From Verrucomicrobiales bacterium (GTDB lineage Bacteria > Verrucomicrobiota > Verrucomicrobiia > Verrucomicrobiales > V1-33): 64,000 bases of DNA. The stretch covers positions 1 through 64,000 of the forward strand of contig JAQGPJ010000105.1 of assembly GCA_028293125.1 (NCBI GenBank), written 5' to 3'. The notes below the pieces were generated by a model that was not told the DNA's origin, ran no database searches, and was given only the letters and a program-made list of their open reading frames with translations. Made by a program: the position numbers and the translations under genes. This document shows positions 56,977-64,000 of this stretch, piece after piece. Position 1 is the stretch's first letter; each line of letters starts with the position of its first letter.

Positions 56977-59436
56977 ATGCCCGACCCTCCGCCCCACGGG
57001 AGCGCCCCCGCCCGATTTCCAGCACTCTGCGCCCTGGCCGCCGGGCTGCTGGTTTCGCTGCTGGCCGCGTTCCAGCTGCAGGCCAGCCAGAAACACGCGC
57101 TGGAGGAGGAGGTGCGGAGACTGGCCCAGGACCGCACGGAGGTTCTCCGTATGCAGCTGACCCGGTCCATGGAGGTTCTCCAGTCCGTGGCCTCGTTTTT
57201 CGATGCCCGCGGCACCGTGTCCCGCGCGGAGTTCCATACCTTTGTGGACCGCGCCCTCGCCCGTCAGCCGGAGCTTCAGGCCTTGGCTTGGGATGCCCGC
57301 GTTCCAAGCCCCGACCGCCCGGCCTGGGAGGCCCGTGCGCGCAGCGAGGGGTTTCCAGACTTTGTCTTCACGGAGGAGGCACGGGAGGGGGTGCGGGTTC
57401 CCGCCGCTGCCCGCGATGAGTATTTCCCAGTATTCTATGTCGAAAGCCTGACCAAAAACGCGCCGGCCTTCGGTTTCGATGTGGGTTCCGAACCCCGGCG
57501 CCGCACTGCCTTGGAGCAGGCCCGCGCCTCCGGCAATCCTGCCGCCACCGCTCCCATCCGGCTGGCGCAGGAATCGGGATCCCAGCGTGGCTTTATCGTC
57601 TTTTGCCCTCTCTATCAGAAGCTGGCCTCCACTGCGGAGGAGCGCCGTGCGGCCCTGACCGGGTTCGCCACCGCTGTCTTCCGGATCGGGGATCTGGTCG
57701 AGCTTTCCCTGCGTTCCATGAACGGCCACGGGGTGGCGCTGGCCATCCGGGATGAGGGCACCGGTGAGACCATTTATCATCAGGAGGCAGCACGGCTTTC
57801 CGGCCATCCCGCCTGGCATTCCACGCTGGAGGTCGCGGGCCGCCGCTGGTCACTGCATTTTGAGCCCACCACCGCCTTTCCGTCATCCCACGGCGGGTTG
57901 CTGCCGTGGATCGTGCCCGCAGCGGGTTTGGTCATCACCGGACTGCTGACCTCCTATCTCCGGAGCAGCGCCCGGCAGGCCGCGCGGCTTCAACGGTCCT
58001 ATGCCGCCCTCAGCCGCGAGGTTGCGGTGCGCCAGCGGGCGGAGGCCGCCGCCGACAGCGCCAGCCGCGCCAAATCGGAGTTCCTGGCCAGCATGAGCCA
58101 TGAGATCCGCACTCCGCTGCACGCCATTCTCGGTTACTCGCAGATTCTGGCGCAGGATGAAACCCTGCCGCCGTTTCACCGGGATGCCGTGACCACCATC
58201 CTCGGCAGCGGACGCCACCTGCTGCGGCTGATCGACGAAATTCTGGACCTGTCCAAAATCGACGCCGGGCGCATGGAGATCGCCGCCGGCGATTTTGACC
58301 TCGGCACCCTGCTGCGGGACCTTGCCGGCATGGTGCAGCCCTCCTGCGAGGAAAAGAATCTCGGCCTGCTCTGTGAAGCCCCCGCACGTCCTGCGGTGCT
58401 CCATGGAGATGAGGGCAAGCTGCGCCAGGTGCTGCTCAACCTGCTGGCCAATGCCGTGAAGTTCACGCAGCATGGGCGCATTCTGCTGAGCGCATCACCG
58501 GTTGGCGGCGGAGGTGATTCATGGGAATTCCAAGTGGTGGACACCGGCATCGGTATTCCCAAGGAGGCGCAGGCGAAAATTTTCGATCCCTTTCAGCAGG
58601 GACCCGGCTCCCGCCGGCACGGCGGCACCGGTCTGGGGCTGGCGATTGCCCGGCGGCAGGTGGAACTGATGGGCGGTCGTCTGACAGTGGAATCCACCCC
58701 CGGCACCGGCACCCGTTTCTCGTTCACACTGCCTCTTCCATCGGTGGCGGGCGGCGGTCATGCGGAGGAGGAGGCGGGTGGCATCCTTCGTCTTTCCCCC
58801 GGCCAGCAGGTGCGGGCGCTGGTGGTGGATGATATTGCGGAAAACCGGCACGTGCTGGCCACCATGCTGACCATGGTGGGCTGCGAGGTGGTGCTGGCGG
58901 AAAATGGCCGCCAGGCACTGGAGGCGGCGCGCGTCTCCCGTCCGGGCATTATCTTTCTTGATATGCGGATGCCGGATGCCGATGGTCTGGAAACCGCCCG
59001 CCGCCTGATGGAGACCTTCGGCGCCGCCACTCCCAAAATCGTGGCCACCTCCGCCTCCGCCCTGAGCCATGAGCGGGACCAGTGCCTGCTGGCCGGCTGC
59101 GATGATTTTGTCGCCAAGCCCTTCCGGGCCGAACGCATTCATGGCTGCCTGCGCCAATGGCTGGGCGTGGAGTTTGACCAGTCTCCGGGGCCGGCGGAGA
59201 GCCATCCGGCCATGGAGACCATTGACCTTCTCCAGCTTGTCCTGCCGGAGGACCTCTCGGCCCGCCTGGCCATGGCGGCGGAGCTGCACAGTGCCACGGT
59301 GCTGAAAAACTGCCTGCTTGAAGTCGGAAAACTGGGTCCCGCCGGGGAGCGCGTGGCGGCCCATCTGCGGACTTTTCTGGCCAGCTATGACATGAAAACC
59401 ATCCAGCGGCTTGTCGCCCAAATCCCGGTCGCATGA
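56977..59436 (+). CDS. CHASE-domain hybrid histidine kinase
   Basis: The 819-residue membrane protein has an N-terminal TM (about 14-36), a periplasmic CHASE domain (about 60-300; [17 protein letters not shown] and [13 protein letters not shown]), a second TM ([20 protein letters not shown]), a coiled linker, HisKA with H375 ([20 protein letters not shown]), a HATPase with [18 protein letters not shown] and [11 protein letters not shown], and a C-terminal receiver with Asp662 in [13 protein letters not shown] and VAKPF. It senses an extracytoplasmic signal. Its stop overlaps the next gene's start (ATGA), so kinase and regulator are coupled. Confidence 0.95.
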   Translation: MPDPPPHGSAPARFPALCALAAGLLVSLLAAFQLQASQKHALEEEVRRLAQDRTEVLRMQLTRSMEVLQSVASFFDARGTVSRAEFHTFVDRALARQPELQALAWDARVPSPDRPAWEARARSEGFPDFVFTEEAREGVRVPAAARDEYFPVFYVESLTKNAPAFGFDVGSEPRRRTALEQARASGNPAATAPIRLAQESGSQRGFIVFCPLYQKLASTAEERRAALTGFATAVFRIGDLVELSLRSMNGHGVALAIRDEGTGETIYHQEAARLSGHPAWHSTLEVAGRRWSLHFEPTTAFPSSHGGLLPWIVPAAGLVITGLLTSYLRSSARQAARLQRSYAALSREVAVRQRAEAAADSASRAKSEFLASMSHEIRTPLHAILGYSQILAQDETLPPFHRDAVTTILGSGRHLLRLIDEILDLSKIDAGRMEIAAGDFDLGTLLRDLAGMVQPSCEEKNLGLLCEAPARPAVLHGDEGKLRQVLLNLLANAVKFTQHGRILLSASPVGGGGDSWEFQVVDTGIGIPKEAQAKIFDPFQQGPGSRRHGGTGLGLAIARRQVELMGGRLTVESTPGTGTRFSFTLPLPSVAGGGHAEEEAGGILRLSPGQQVRALVVDDIAENRHVLATMLTMVGCEVVLAENGRQALEAARVSRPGIIFLDMRMPDADGLETARRLMETFGAATPKIVATSASALSHERDQCLLAGCDDFVAKPFRAERIHGCLRQWLGVEFDQSPGPAESHPAMETIDLLQLVLPEDLSARLAMAAELHSATVLKNCLLEVGKLGPAGERVAAHLRTFLASYDMKTIQRLVAQIPVA

Positions 59437-60977
59437 CTCCTCCCCGCATTCTCATCACCGACGACACCCCTGCCGGCCTGACGCTTCTCGCCAGCCTGCT
59501 GGAGCCGCATGGGTATGAAATCCTGACCGCCTCCAACGGTCGCGACGCCCTGCGGCTGGCGGCGCGCGCGAAGCCCGACCTCATGCTGCTGGATGTCGTG
59601 ATGCCCGGCCACGACGGATTTTATGTCTGCCGCGAGCTGAAGGCGGAGACCGCCACCCGCGATATCCCCGTCATCTTCATCACCAGCCGTCGGGAAACGG
59701 AATTTGTGGTGCAGGGCTTCCGGCTGGGAGCCGTGGATTATATTGAGAAACCCTTCCAGGCTGAGGAGGTCCTGACCCGGGTCGCCACCCATCTGCGCCT
59801 CAGCCGGCTGACGCGGGACCTCCAGCAGCGCAATGCGGAGCTGGAGGAGGAGATCACCCGCCGCCGCGCCGCTGAGCAGGCGAAGGAAAAGGCTGACGAG
59901 CGGCTGGCGGTGCTCACCGCCCGCGAGGCCGTGCGCTGGGGTCTGGGGGGATTTGTAGGGGAAAGCCCGCACCTGAGCCGCATTCTGGAGGACATCACCC
60001 GGCTCCAGCCGTTTGGCAAAACAAGTGTCCTCATCACCGGCGAAAGCGGCACCGGCAAGGAACTGGTGGCCCGTGCCGTGCACCATCACAGTCCCCGCGC
60101 CGCCGGACCTTTCATCCCGGTCAACTGCGTGGCCATTCCCCCGGATCTCGCGGAGTCCCTGTTCTTCGGCCACACCAAGGGAGCCTTCACCGGCGCCACC
60201 GCCGACCGTAAAGGCTGGTTCGAACTGGCGGACGGCGGCACGCTTTTCCTGGATGAGATCGGCGACATGCCCGCCGCTCTTCAGGCCAAGCTGCTGCGGG
60301 TGCTGGAGGATGGCGAGGTCACCCCGCTCGGCTCATCCGGTCCGCGCAGGGTGGATGCCCGCGTGATCAGCGCCACCAATGCCGACCTGCCCGCCAAAAT
60401 CGCCTCCGGCGATTTCCGTCAGGATCTTTACTTCCGCCTCGCCCGTTTCAGCATCACCACCCCGCCCCTGCGCGACCGCCCGGAGGACCTGCCGCACTTG
60501 GCGTCCCACTTCCTCTCGCTCTTCGCCTCCGAGATGGGGCTTGCCGCCCCTGTGCTCACCCCTGAAGCCCTGAACTCCCTGAGCCATCATCCCTGGCCGG
60601 GCAATGTGCGGGAACTGAAAAACGTCATGGAGCGCGCCCTTATCCTCAGCGGCGGCGTTCCCATCCAGCGCAGCCATCTCCAGCTGTTTCCCGCGCCGGC
60701 TCTTTATTCCGGCACGGTCTCCTGCATATCCTCTGCGACGGTGCCGTCCCCGGCGGTGAAAGCCATCCTCCTGCCCAACACTGCTTCCCTTCCCTCCTCC
60801 CCAGCTTCGCCCGCCGCCATCATCGCCGATCTTCCCCTGAACCTTGAAGCCGCCGAGCACGCCCTTATCCTGCGCGCCTTGGAGCAGACCCACGGCAACG
60901 TCGCCGAAGCCGCCCGACTCCTCGACATCAACCGCAGCCGCATTTACCGCAAATTCCCCCAGGTTGGGAAGGCGTGA
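59433..60977 (+). CDS. Sigma54-dependent response regulator (NtrC family)
   Basis: The 514-residue product has a canonical receiver (D10, D11, phospho-Asp54 in [13 protein letters not shown], Lys106 in YIEKPF), a coiled linker ([20 protein letters not shown]), an AAA+ domain with [30 protein letters not shown] (GAFTGA loop), [13 protein letters not shown] and [14 protein letters not shown], and a Fis-type HTH ([23 protein letters not shown]). It activates sigma54 promoters when phosphorylated, most likely by the CHASE kinase whose stop it overlaps. A good candidate target is the promoter at 62486. Confidence 0.96.
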   Translation: MTPPRILITDDTPAGLTLLASLLEPHGYEILTASNGRDALRLAARAKPDLMLLDVVMPGHDGFYVCRELKAETATRDIPVIFITSRRETEFVVQGFRLGAVDYIEKPFQAEEVLTRVATHLRLSRLTRDLQQRNAELEEEITRRRAAEQAKEKADERLAVLTAREAVRWGLGGFVGESPHLSRILEDITRLQPFGKTSVLITGESGTGKELVARAVHHHSPRAAGPFIPVNCVAIPPDLAESLFFGHTKGAFTGATADRKGWFELADGGTLFLDEIGDMPAALQAKLLRVLEDGEVTPLGSSGPRRVDARVISATNADLPAKIASGDFRQDLYFRLARFSITTPPLRDRPEDLPHLASHFLSLFASEMGLAAPVLTPEALNSLSHHPWPGNVRELKNVMERALILSGGVPIQRSHLQLFPAPALYSGTVSCISSATVPSPAVKAILLPNTASLPSSPASPAAIIADLPLNLEAAEHALILRALEQTHGNVAEAARLLDINRSRIYRKFPQVGKA

Positions 60978-61067
60978 TTTGCCGGTGCGCAGCGCGGGAA
61001 TTACATTTTCCAACACAGGACGGGCCCCTTTGGTTGCATTCCTCAAGTCATCCGGTTAGGAATTGAA

Positions 61068-61604
61068 ATGGGGTTATCCTTTGATTCCGAAATAACCCAA
61101 TCCATTCTCAGAGCCCTTCCGGGAGCCGGCGCATTGCTGGTGCTGGGTTTGCTGTCATGGTTTGCCCGTCGGGAATCCCTGAGGAACGCAGGACAAAAAG
61201 TGTTTGAATACACCACCGCCATAAAAATTCCGGCAGCGTTGTTCCTGCTGACACTGTGCGGAGTGGTTGTGTTTGTCGAGGCGCCATGGGAGGCGCGGGA
61301 TGCCGGATTGGGTGTTATTATGGGGCTGGTCATGAATGGAATGGCGCTTGCCCTTTATTTTGAAGTGTTTTTTGTCCGGATCACTTGGGATTCGGAGAAT
61401 ATTTATACCCATTCCCCATGGCGGCGGAGCCGGGTTGTCCCATTCGCCGCTGTGAAGTCCTGGGACGTCTCGCATGCGATGCAGTGGCACCGGATCCATA
61501 CCGAAGGGCATGGAACCATCCGCCTTCCTTTTCTGGGACGCGGGGCCGATCAACTGTTGGCGGACCTGCGGTTCGCTGGTCAATTCCGCGGATTGGACTC
61601 CTGA
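61068..61604 (+). CDS. Membrane protein of unknown family
   Basis: The 178-residue product has three hydrophobic spans (GAGALLVLGLLSWFA, AALFLLTLCGVVVFV, GLGVIMGLVMNGMALALYF) and a C-terminal soluble part (IYTHSPWRRSRVVPFAAVKS, DQLLADLRFAG) with a PH-like strand pattern. No family is recognised with confidence. It begins 90 bases after the regulator on the same strand and may belong to its operon. Confidence 0.7.
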   Translation: MGLSFDSEITQSILRALPGAGALLVLGLLSWFARRESLRNAGQKVFEYTTAIKIPAALFLLTLCGVVVFVEAPWEARDAGLGVIMGLVMNGMALALYFEVFFVRITWDSENIYTHSPWRRSRVVPFAAVKSWDVSHAMQWHRIHTEGHGTIRLPFLGRGADQLLADLRFAGQFRGLDS

Positions 61605-61671
61605 CGCCGTGCCCGTTTTCCATATGGGGAAAAGGGACTGCTATGCTTCCTCCGCCGCAAGTGGCCGTCAT

Positions 61672-62157
61672 TCAGCGCCGGGCCAGAATAAAAAGCATCG
61701 AAGCCGCCAGAGAGCAGCAGGCGCGGACGTGGTTCCATTTCACCCACTCCGACACATAGACCGGCCAGAAGTGCGCTGCCGCGGCGGCGGCTGGATCGTG
61801 GGCGGCCAGCCGGTTGTTGAGAGGGACATTGAGGCCTGCTGTCACGCCGAAGACTCCAGCCAGGTAAAGCAGGCAGGCAGTCAGGAGGAGAGGTGTGTTC
61901 AGCGGTGCTTTTCCCCACACCGCCGTCACCACAAGGGCGGCTGACACCAAGGCCGTCCCCATGAATGCGGACAGAAACAGCGGGTTCAGAATGTCCCGAT
62001 TGATGGTCTGCATGGTGCGGATGCCATGCTCCACCGGCTGCCGGGCGAGGGCCTTCATCAAAAAGTTGGAGAAGGCGAACAGCAGGCCGCCAATCAGCCC
62101 GCAGCCGACGGCGGCAAAAACCACGAGTCCGGAAACCAGGGCGGGTGGGGGGTTCAT
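61672..62157 (-). CDS. DUF1772 family membrane protein
   Basis: The 161-residue product has four membrane spans and the DUF1772 pattern: GLLFAFSNFLMKALARQP, INRDILNPLFLSAFMGTA, FGVTAGLNVPLNNRLAAHDP and WVKWNHVRACCSLAASM. The family contains anthrone oxygenase-like proteins of poorly known activity. ATG 62157 is chosen because the longer frame upstream is antisense to the dyad region. It converges on the unknown membrane protein. Confidence 0.85.
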   Translation of the reverse strand: MNPPPALVSGLVVFAAVGCGLIGGLLFAFSNFLMKALARQPVEHGIRTMQTINRDILNPLFLSAFMGTALVSAALVVTAVWGKAPLNTPLLLTACLLYLAGVFGVTAGLNVPLNNRLAAHDPAAAAAAHFWPVYVSEWVKWNHVRACCSLAASMLFILARR

Positions 62158-62370
62158 AGGTGGAGAGCAATAGGAGCGGCGGGGAGTGGGAGATCCCTGC
62201 TCCGCCGTGAGCTGTTGGGCGGAGGATGGATCAGGGACAACCAGCGGTGGCCCGCGGAGAGCCAAGGCGGACGGACGGCACCACGGTCATTCTGGCTCCG
62301 CGAAGGACCGCACTCAAATTGATTTTCCAAGTCCTGTTCTCCGCTCCCGGCCAATAAGCGGGCCGGAAAG

Positions 62371-62415
62371 TGCCGCAAGTGTTGCAGGGCGGAACACCCG
62401 CAACACCTGACGGCA
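62371..62415. repeat. Extended dyad, possible enhancer (UAS)
   Basis: GTGTTGC (62379-62385) and GCAACAC (62400-62406) form a perfect 7-bp inverted repeat with 14 bases between; outside it TGCCG (62371-62375) matches CGGCA (62411-62415). No T-tract follows, so it is not a terminator. Its centre lies about 120 bases upstream of the start predicted from the sigma54 promoter, a normal enhancer position for NtrC-type activators. Confidence 0.5.
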
Positions 62416-62485
62416 AAGCGGAGCAACCTTCATTTAAAAGTGTATTCCTTTGATTATCAATATCTTGCAACTGTAAAAACCTATT

Positions 62486-62500
62486 TGGCACGAGCGGTGC
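62486..62500 (+). promoter_or_regulatory. Sigma54 promoter of the porin-like gene
   Basis: TGGCACG-AGCG-GTGC matches the sigma54 consensus TGGCACG-N4-TTGC with one mismatch and the correct GG-to-GC spacing of 12. The start would be near 62511, leaving an 18-base leader to ATG 62529. The two sigma54-type activators in the window support a functional sigma54 system. Confidence 0.7.
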
Positions 62501-62528
62501 GATGCCGGGAGGCCACCATCCAAACCAC

Positions 62529-63464
62529 ATGAACATACTGAAGCTTTCATCCCTTCCCCTGCTGGCCGCCGCGATCGGGCTTTCCGCTCCCGCAGCCGCC
62601 CAGGCGGGCACCGCGCCGGCCCCGGCGGCACCGCCGCCGGTGATGACCATGCCAGAGTCCGATCCTTGGGCGCATGTGCTGCTGCAGCTCGATTTTTCCG
62701 ACCACTACATCACGCCGCGGGGCCTGAATGTGGAGAACAAGGGCCTCGTCTTCCAGCCCCTGCTGCTGGTGTTCTGGGATCTTTACTCCAACGAGTCGGG
62801 CTTTCTGAAGGACGTCAGCCTGACCACCGGGGTCTGGAGCTCCATCCACAGTGAGAAATCCGGGGCGGATCCCGGCCACTGGAATGAATACGATCCCATC
62901 CTTGGCCTGACCTTCAAATTCGCCGGCAACTGGAAGCTGGACACGACCCTCACGCAGTTCGAGAGCATGGTGGACTCCTACCCCACCTCCACCCACTTCG
63001 AGGCCAAACTGTCCTACGACGACTCCCCCCTGTGGGGCAGTGTCTTCTCAATGAACCCTTTTGTGGCCTACTGGCAGGAGCTGGATGAGAAGGCCACGGT
63101 GGTCTTCAACAACGCCACTTCGGACCAGAGCTATTATTTCACGCTTGGCGTCAATCCCACCATCAAGCTGGATGCGGTGAAGTTCGAGTTTCCGACTTAT
63201 ATCAACCTGGTCGGCAGCGACTTCTATCAGAAATTCGACGGCTCGGACGGCGGCTCCGGACTGGCGGTGTTCAGCACCGGGCTGAAGGCCACCGTGCCGC
63301 TCAAATTCATCCCTAAATCCGCCGGCTTCTGGTCCATCTATGCCGGAGTGAAATACTACCGCCTCGAAAACGACGGACTGCTGGACGGCAATATGGTCCT
63401 GACACCGCAGGAGCATAAAAAGGATCTCGTCCAGTTCTCGGGCGGCCTTTCCATCTTCTTCTAG
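62529..63464 (+). CDS. Outer-membrane beta-barrel, porin-like
   Basis: The 311-residue product has a signal peptide (MNILKLSSLPLLAAAIGLSA, then PAAAQA), a short Pro/Ala linker, then alternating amphipathic strands with aromatic girdles (NWKLDTTLTQFES, AKLSYDDSPLWG, YYFTLGVNPTIKL) and a final LVQFSGGLSIFF ending in Phe, the outer-membrane C-terminal signature. It resembles TorF-type putative porins. It is preceded by a sigma54 promoter and followed after 79 bases by a cysteine amidohydrolase on the same strand, so it may admit that enzyme's substrate. Confidence 0.85.
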   Translation: MNILKLSSLPLLAAAIGLSAPAAAQAGTAPAPAAPPPVMTMPESDPWAHVLLQLDFSDHYITPRGLNVENKGLVFQPLLLVFWDLYSNESGFLKDVSLTTGVWSSIHSEKSGADPGHWNEYDPILGLTFKFAGNWKLDTTLTQFESMVDSYPTSTHFEAKLSYDDSPLWGSVFSMNPFVAYWQELDEKATVVFNNATSDQSYYFTLGVNPTIKLDAVKFEFPTYINLVGSDFYQKFDGSDGGSGLAVFSTGLKATVPLKFIPKSAGFWSIYAGVKYYRLENDGLLDGNMVLTPQEHKKDLVQFSGGLSIFF

Positions 63465-63543
63465 GCCTGCGTTCTGCTTCTTCAAACAGAACTGCCGCAA
63501 GTCTAAACCGCGCCCTGCCGCACCGCGTCCTTTCCTGCCCGCC

Positions 63544-64000
63544 ATGGAAATCACTGTCTCCTCCTCCGACCTTACCGCCTCCATTGAAGCCGAGCCTTAT
63601 CCCTTTGAACTGGTGAAGCGGAAATGCGCGCTGCTGATCATCGACATGCAGCGCGATTTTTTGGAGCCTGACGGATTCGGGGAGATGCTGGGCAATGATG
63701 TCTCCCAACTCCGCCGCACCATCGAACCCAACCGGCTGCTGCTGGACGCCTGGCGGGCCGCCGGGCTGACCGTGATCCATACCCGCGAAGGCCACCGCCC
63801 GGATCTAAGCGATCTGCCCCCCGCCAAGAAGGTGCGCGGCCGCGGCGTCAAGACCATCGGCGACCCAGGTCCCATGGGCCGGATCCTGATCCGCGGCGAG
63901 GCCGGGCACGACATCATCCCGGAGCTGTATCCGCTGCCTGCGGAACCCGTGATCGACAAGCCCGGCAAAGGCGCGTTCTTCGCCACCGACCTGCACGCCA
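63544..64000 (+). CDS. Isochorismatase-like cysteine amidohydrolase (3' end cut by window edge)
   Basis: The frame is open from ATG 63544 to the edge (152 codons). It has the isochorismatase-fold start ALLIIDMQRDFLEPDGFGEM with catalytic Asp34, VIHTREGHRPDLSDLPPAKK, the phrase GDPGPMGRILIRGEAGHDII, and the Lys segment VIDKPGKGAFFATDL (Lys139/Lys142 region). This is the subgroup that includes biuret- and ureidoacrylate-type amidohydrolases, which release ammonia from small amides. The catalytic Cys lies beyond the edge. Its position behind a sigma54-driven porin fits a nitrogen-scavenging role (inference). Confidence 0.88.
   Translation, partial: MEITVSSSDLTASIEAEPYPFELVKRKCALLIIDMQRDFLEPDGFGEMLGNDVSQLRRTIEPNRLLLDAWRAAGLTVIHTREGHRPDLSDLPPAKKVRGRGVKTIGDPGPMGRILIRGEAGHDIIPELYPLPAEPVIDKPGKGAFFATDLHA

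Noticed and set aside
1-64000. CRISPR array
   Set aside because: No regularly spaced direct repeats and no cas genes were seen.

Overview
The window looks like a chromosomal segment of a member of the Verrucomicrobiota. The reasons are the high GC content, a Gram-negative envelope set (lpxA, waaA, outer-membrane barrel), tandem secreted PQQ-like beta-propeller proteins, a giant LamG/Ig/PA14 surface protein, and C-termini ending in an FYRL/FFRL-type module. Shine-Dalgarno motifs are mostly weak. The phylum call is an inference from gene style, not from a marker-gene comparison.

Layout, left to right. The left edge (1-319, minus) holds the 5' part of a ribosomally synthesised peptide precursor with a nitrile-hydratase-like leader and a double-glycine site; the rest of that locus lies outside the window. 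Next, still on minus, come a frameshifted leucine-rich-repeat gene and smc (1.6-5.8 kb), a nonsense-interrupted repeat gene, and three secreted beta-propeller genes (7.5-12.7 kb). Then follow queA (+), an NtrC-type regulator whose phospho-acceptor Asp is Glu (-), and mnmE (-). The 17-20 kb part carries an acidic orphan protein, a diacylglycerol-kinase-like enzyme, a metallophosphoesterase and tRNA-Lys(UUU), with an inverted half-copy of that tRNA beside it. At 20.5-23 kb a TerC transporter, an HPF-like protein and an NhaR-like regulator form a small stress-type locus.

The 23-25 kb stretch is accessory: an IS630 relic, a WYL-only protein, an FkbM methyltransferase, a truncated haemoglobin and an FMN alpha-hydroxy-acid oxidase. 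The conserved rpmH-rnpA-yidD-yidC-jag cluster (26.7-30.3 kb, minus) makes ribosomal protein L34, RNase P protein and the membrane-insertion machinery. The 30.8-37.3 kb part holds a small lipoprotein, the giant surface protein, a long AT-rich gap, an IS701-like relic and a decayed phosphotriesterase. From 37.5 kb come a PAS/GAF histidine kinase, ilvD with a divergent LysR regulator, a decayed repeat gene, waaA-rsmD, a MazG-like enzyme, metX, plsX, fabH, a phosphodiesterase, speA, menB, radC and lpxA.

The right end (57-64 kb) holds a CHASE-type hybrid histidine kinase translationally coupled to a sigma54-type response regulator, then two membrane proteins, then a porin-like barrel and a cysteine amidohydrolase (cut by the window edge). 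The barrel gene is preceded by a near-consensus sigma54 promoter with an upstream dyad placed like an enhancer. A sigma54-controlled uptake and hydrolysis unit is the most coherent new regulatory hypothesis here; the RiPP precursor at the left edge is the most interesting biosynthetic lead. Decayed genes are frequent (six), so the segment appears to have been under relaxed selection at several loci.
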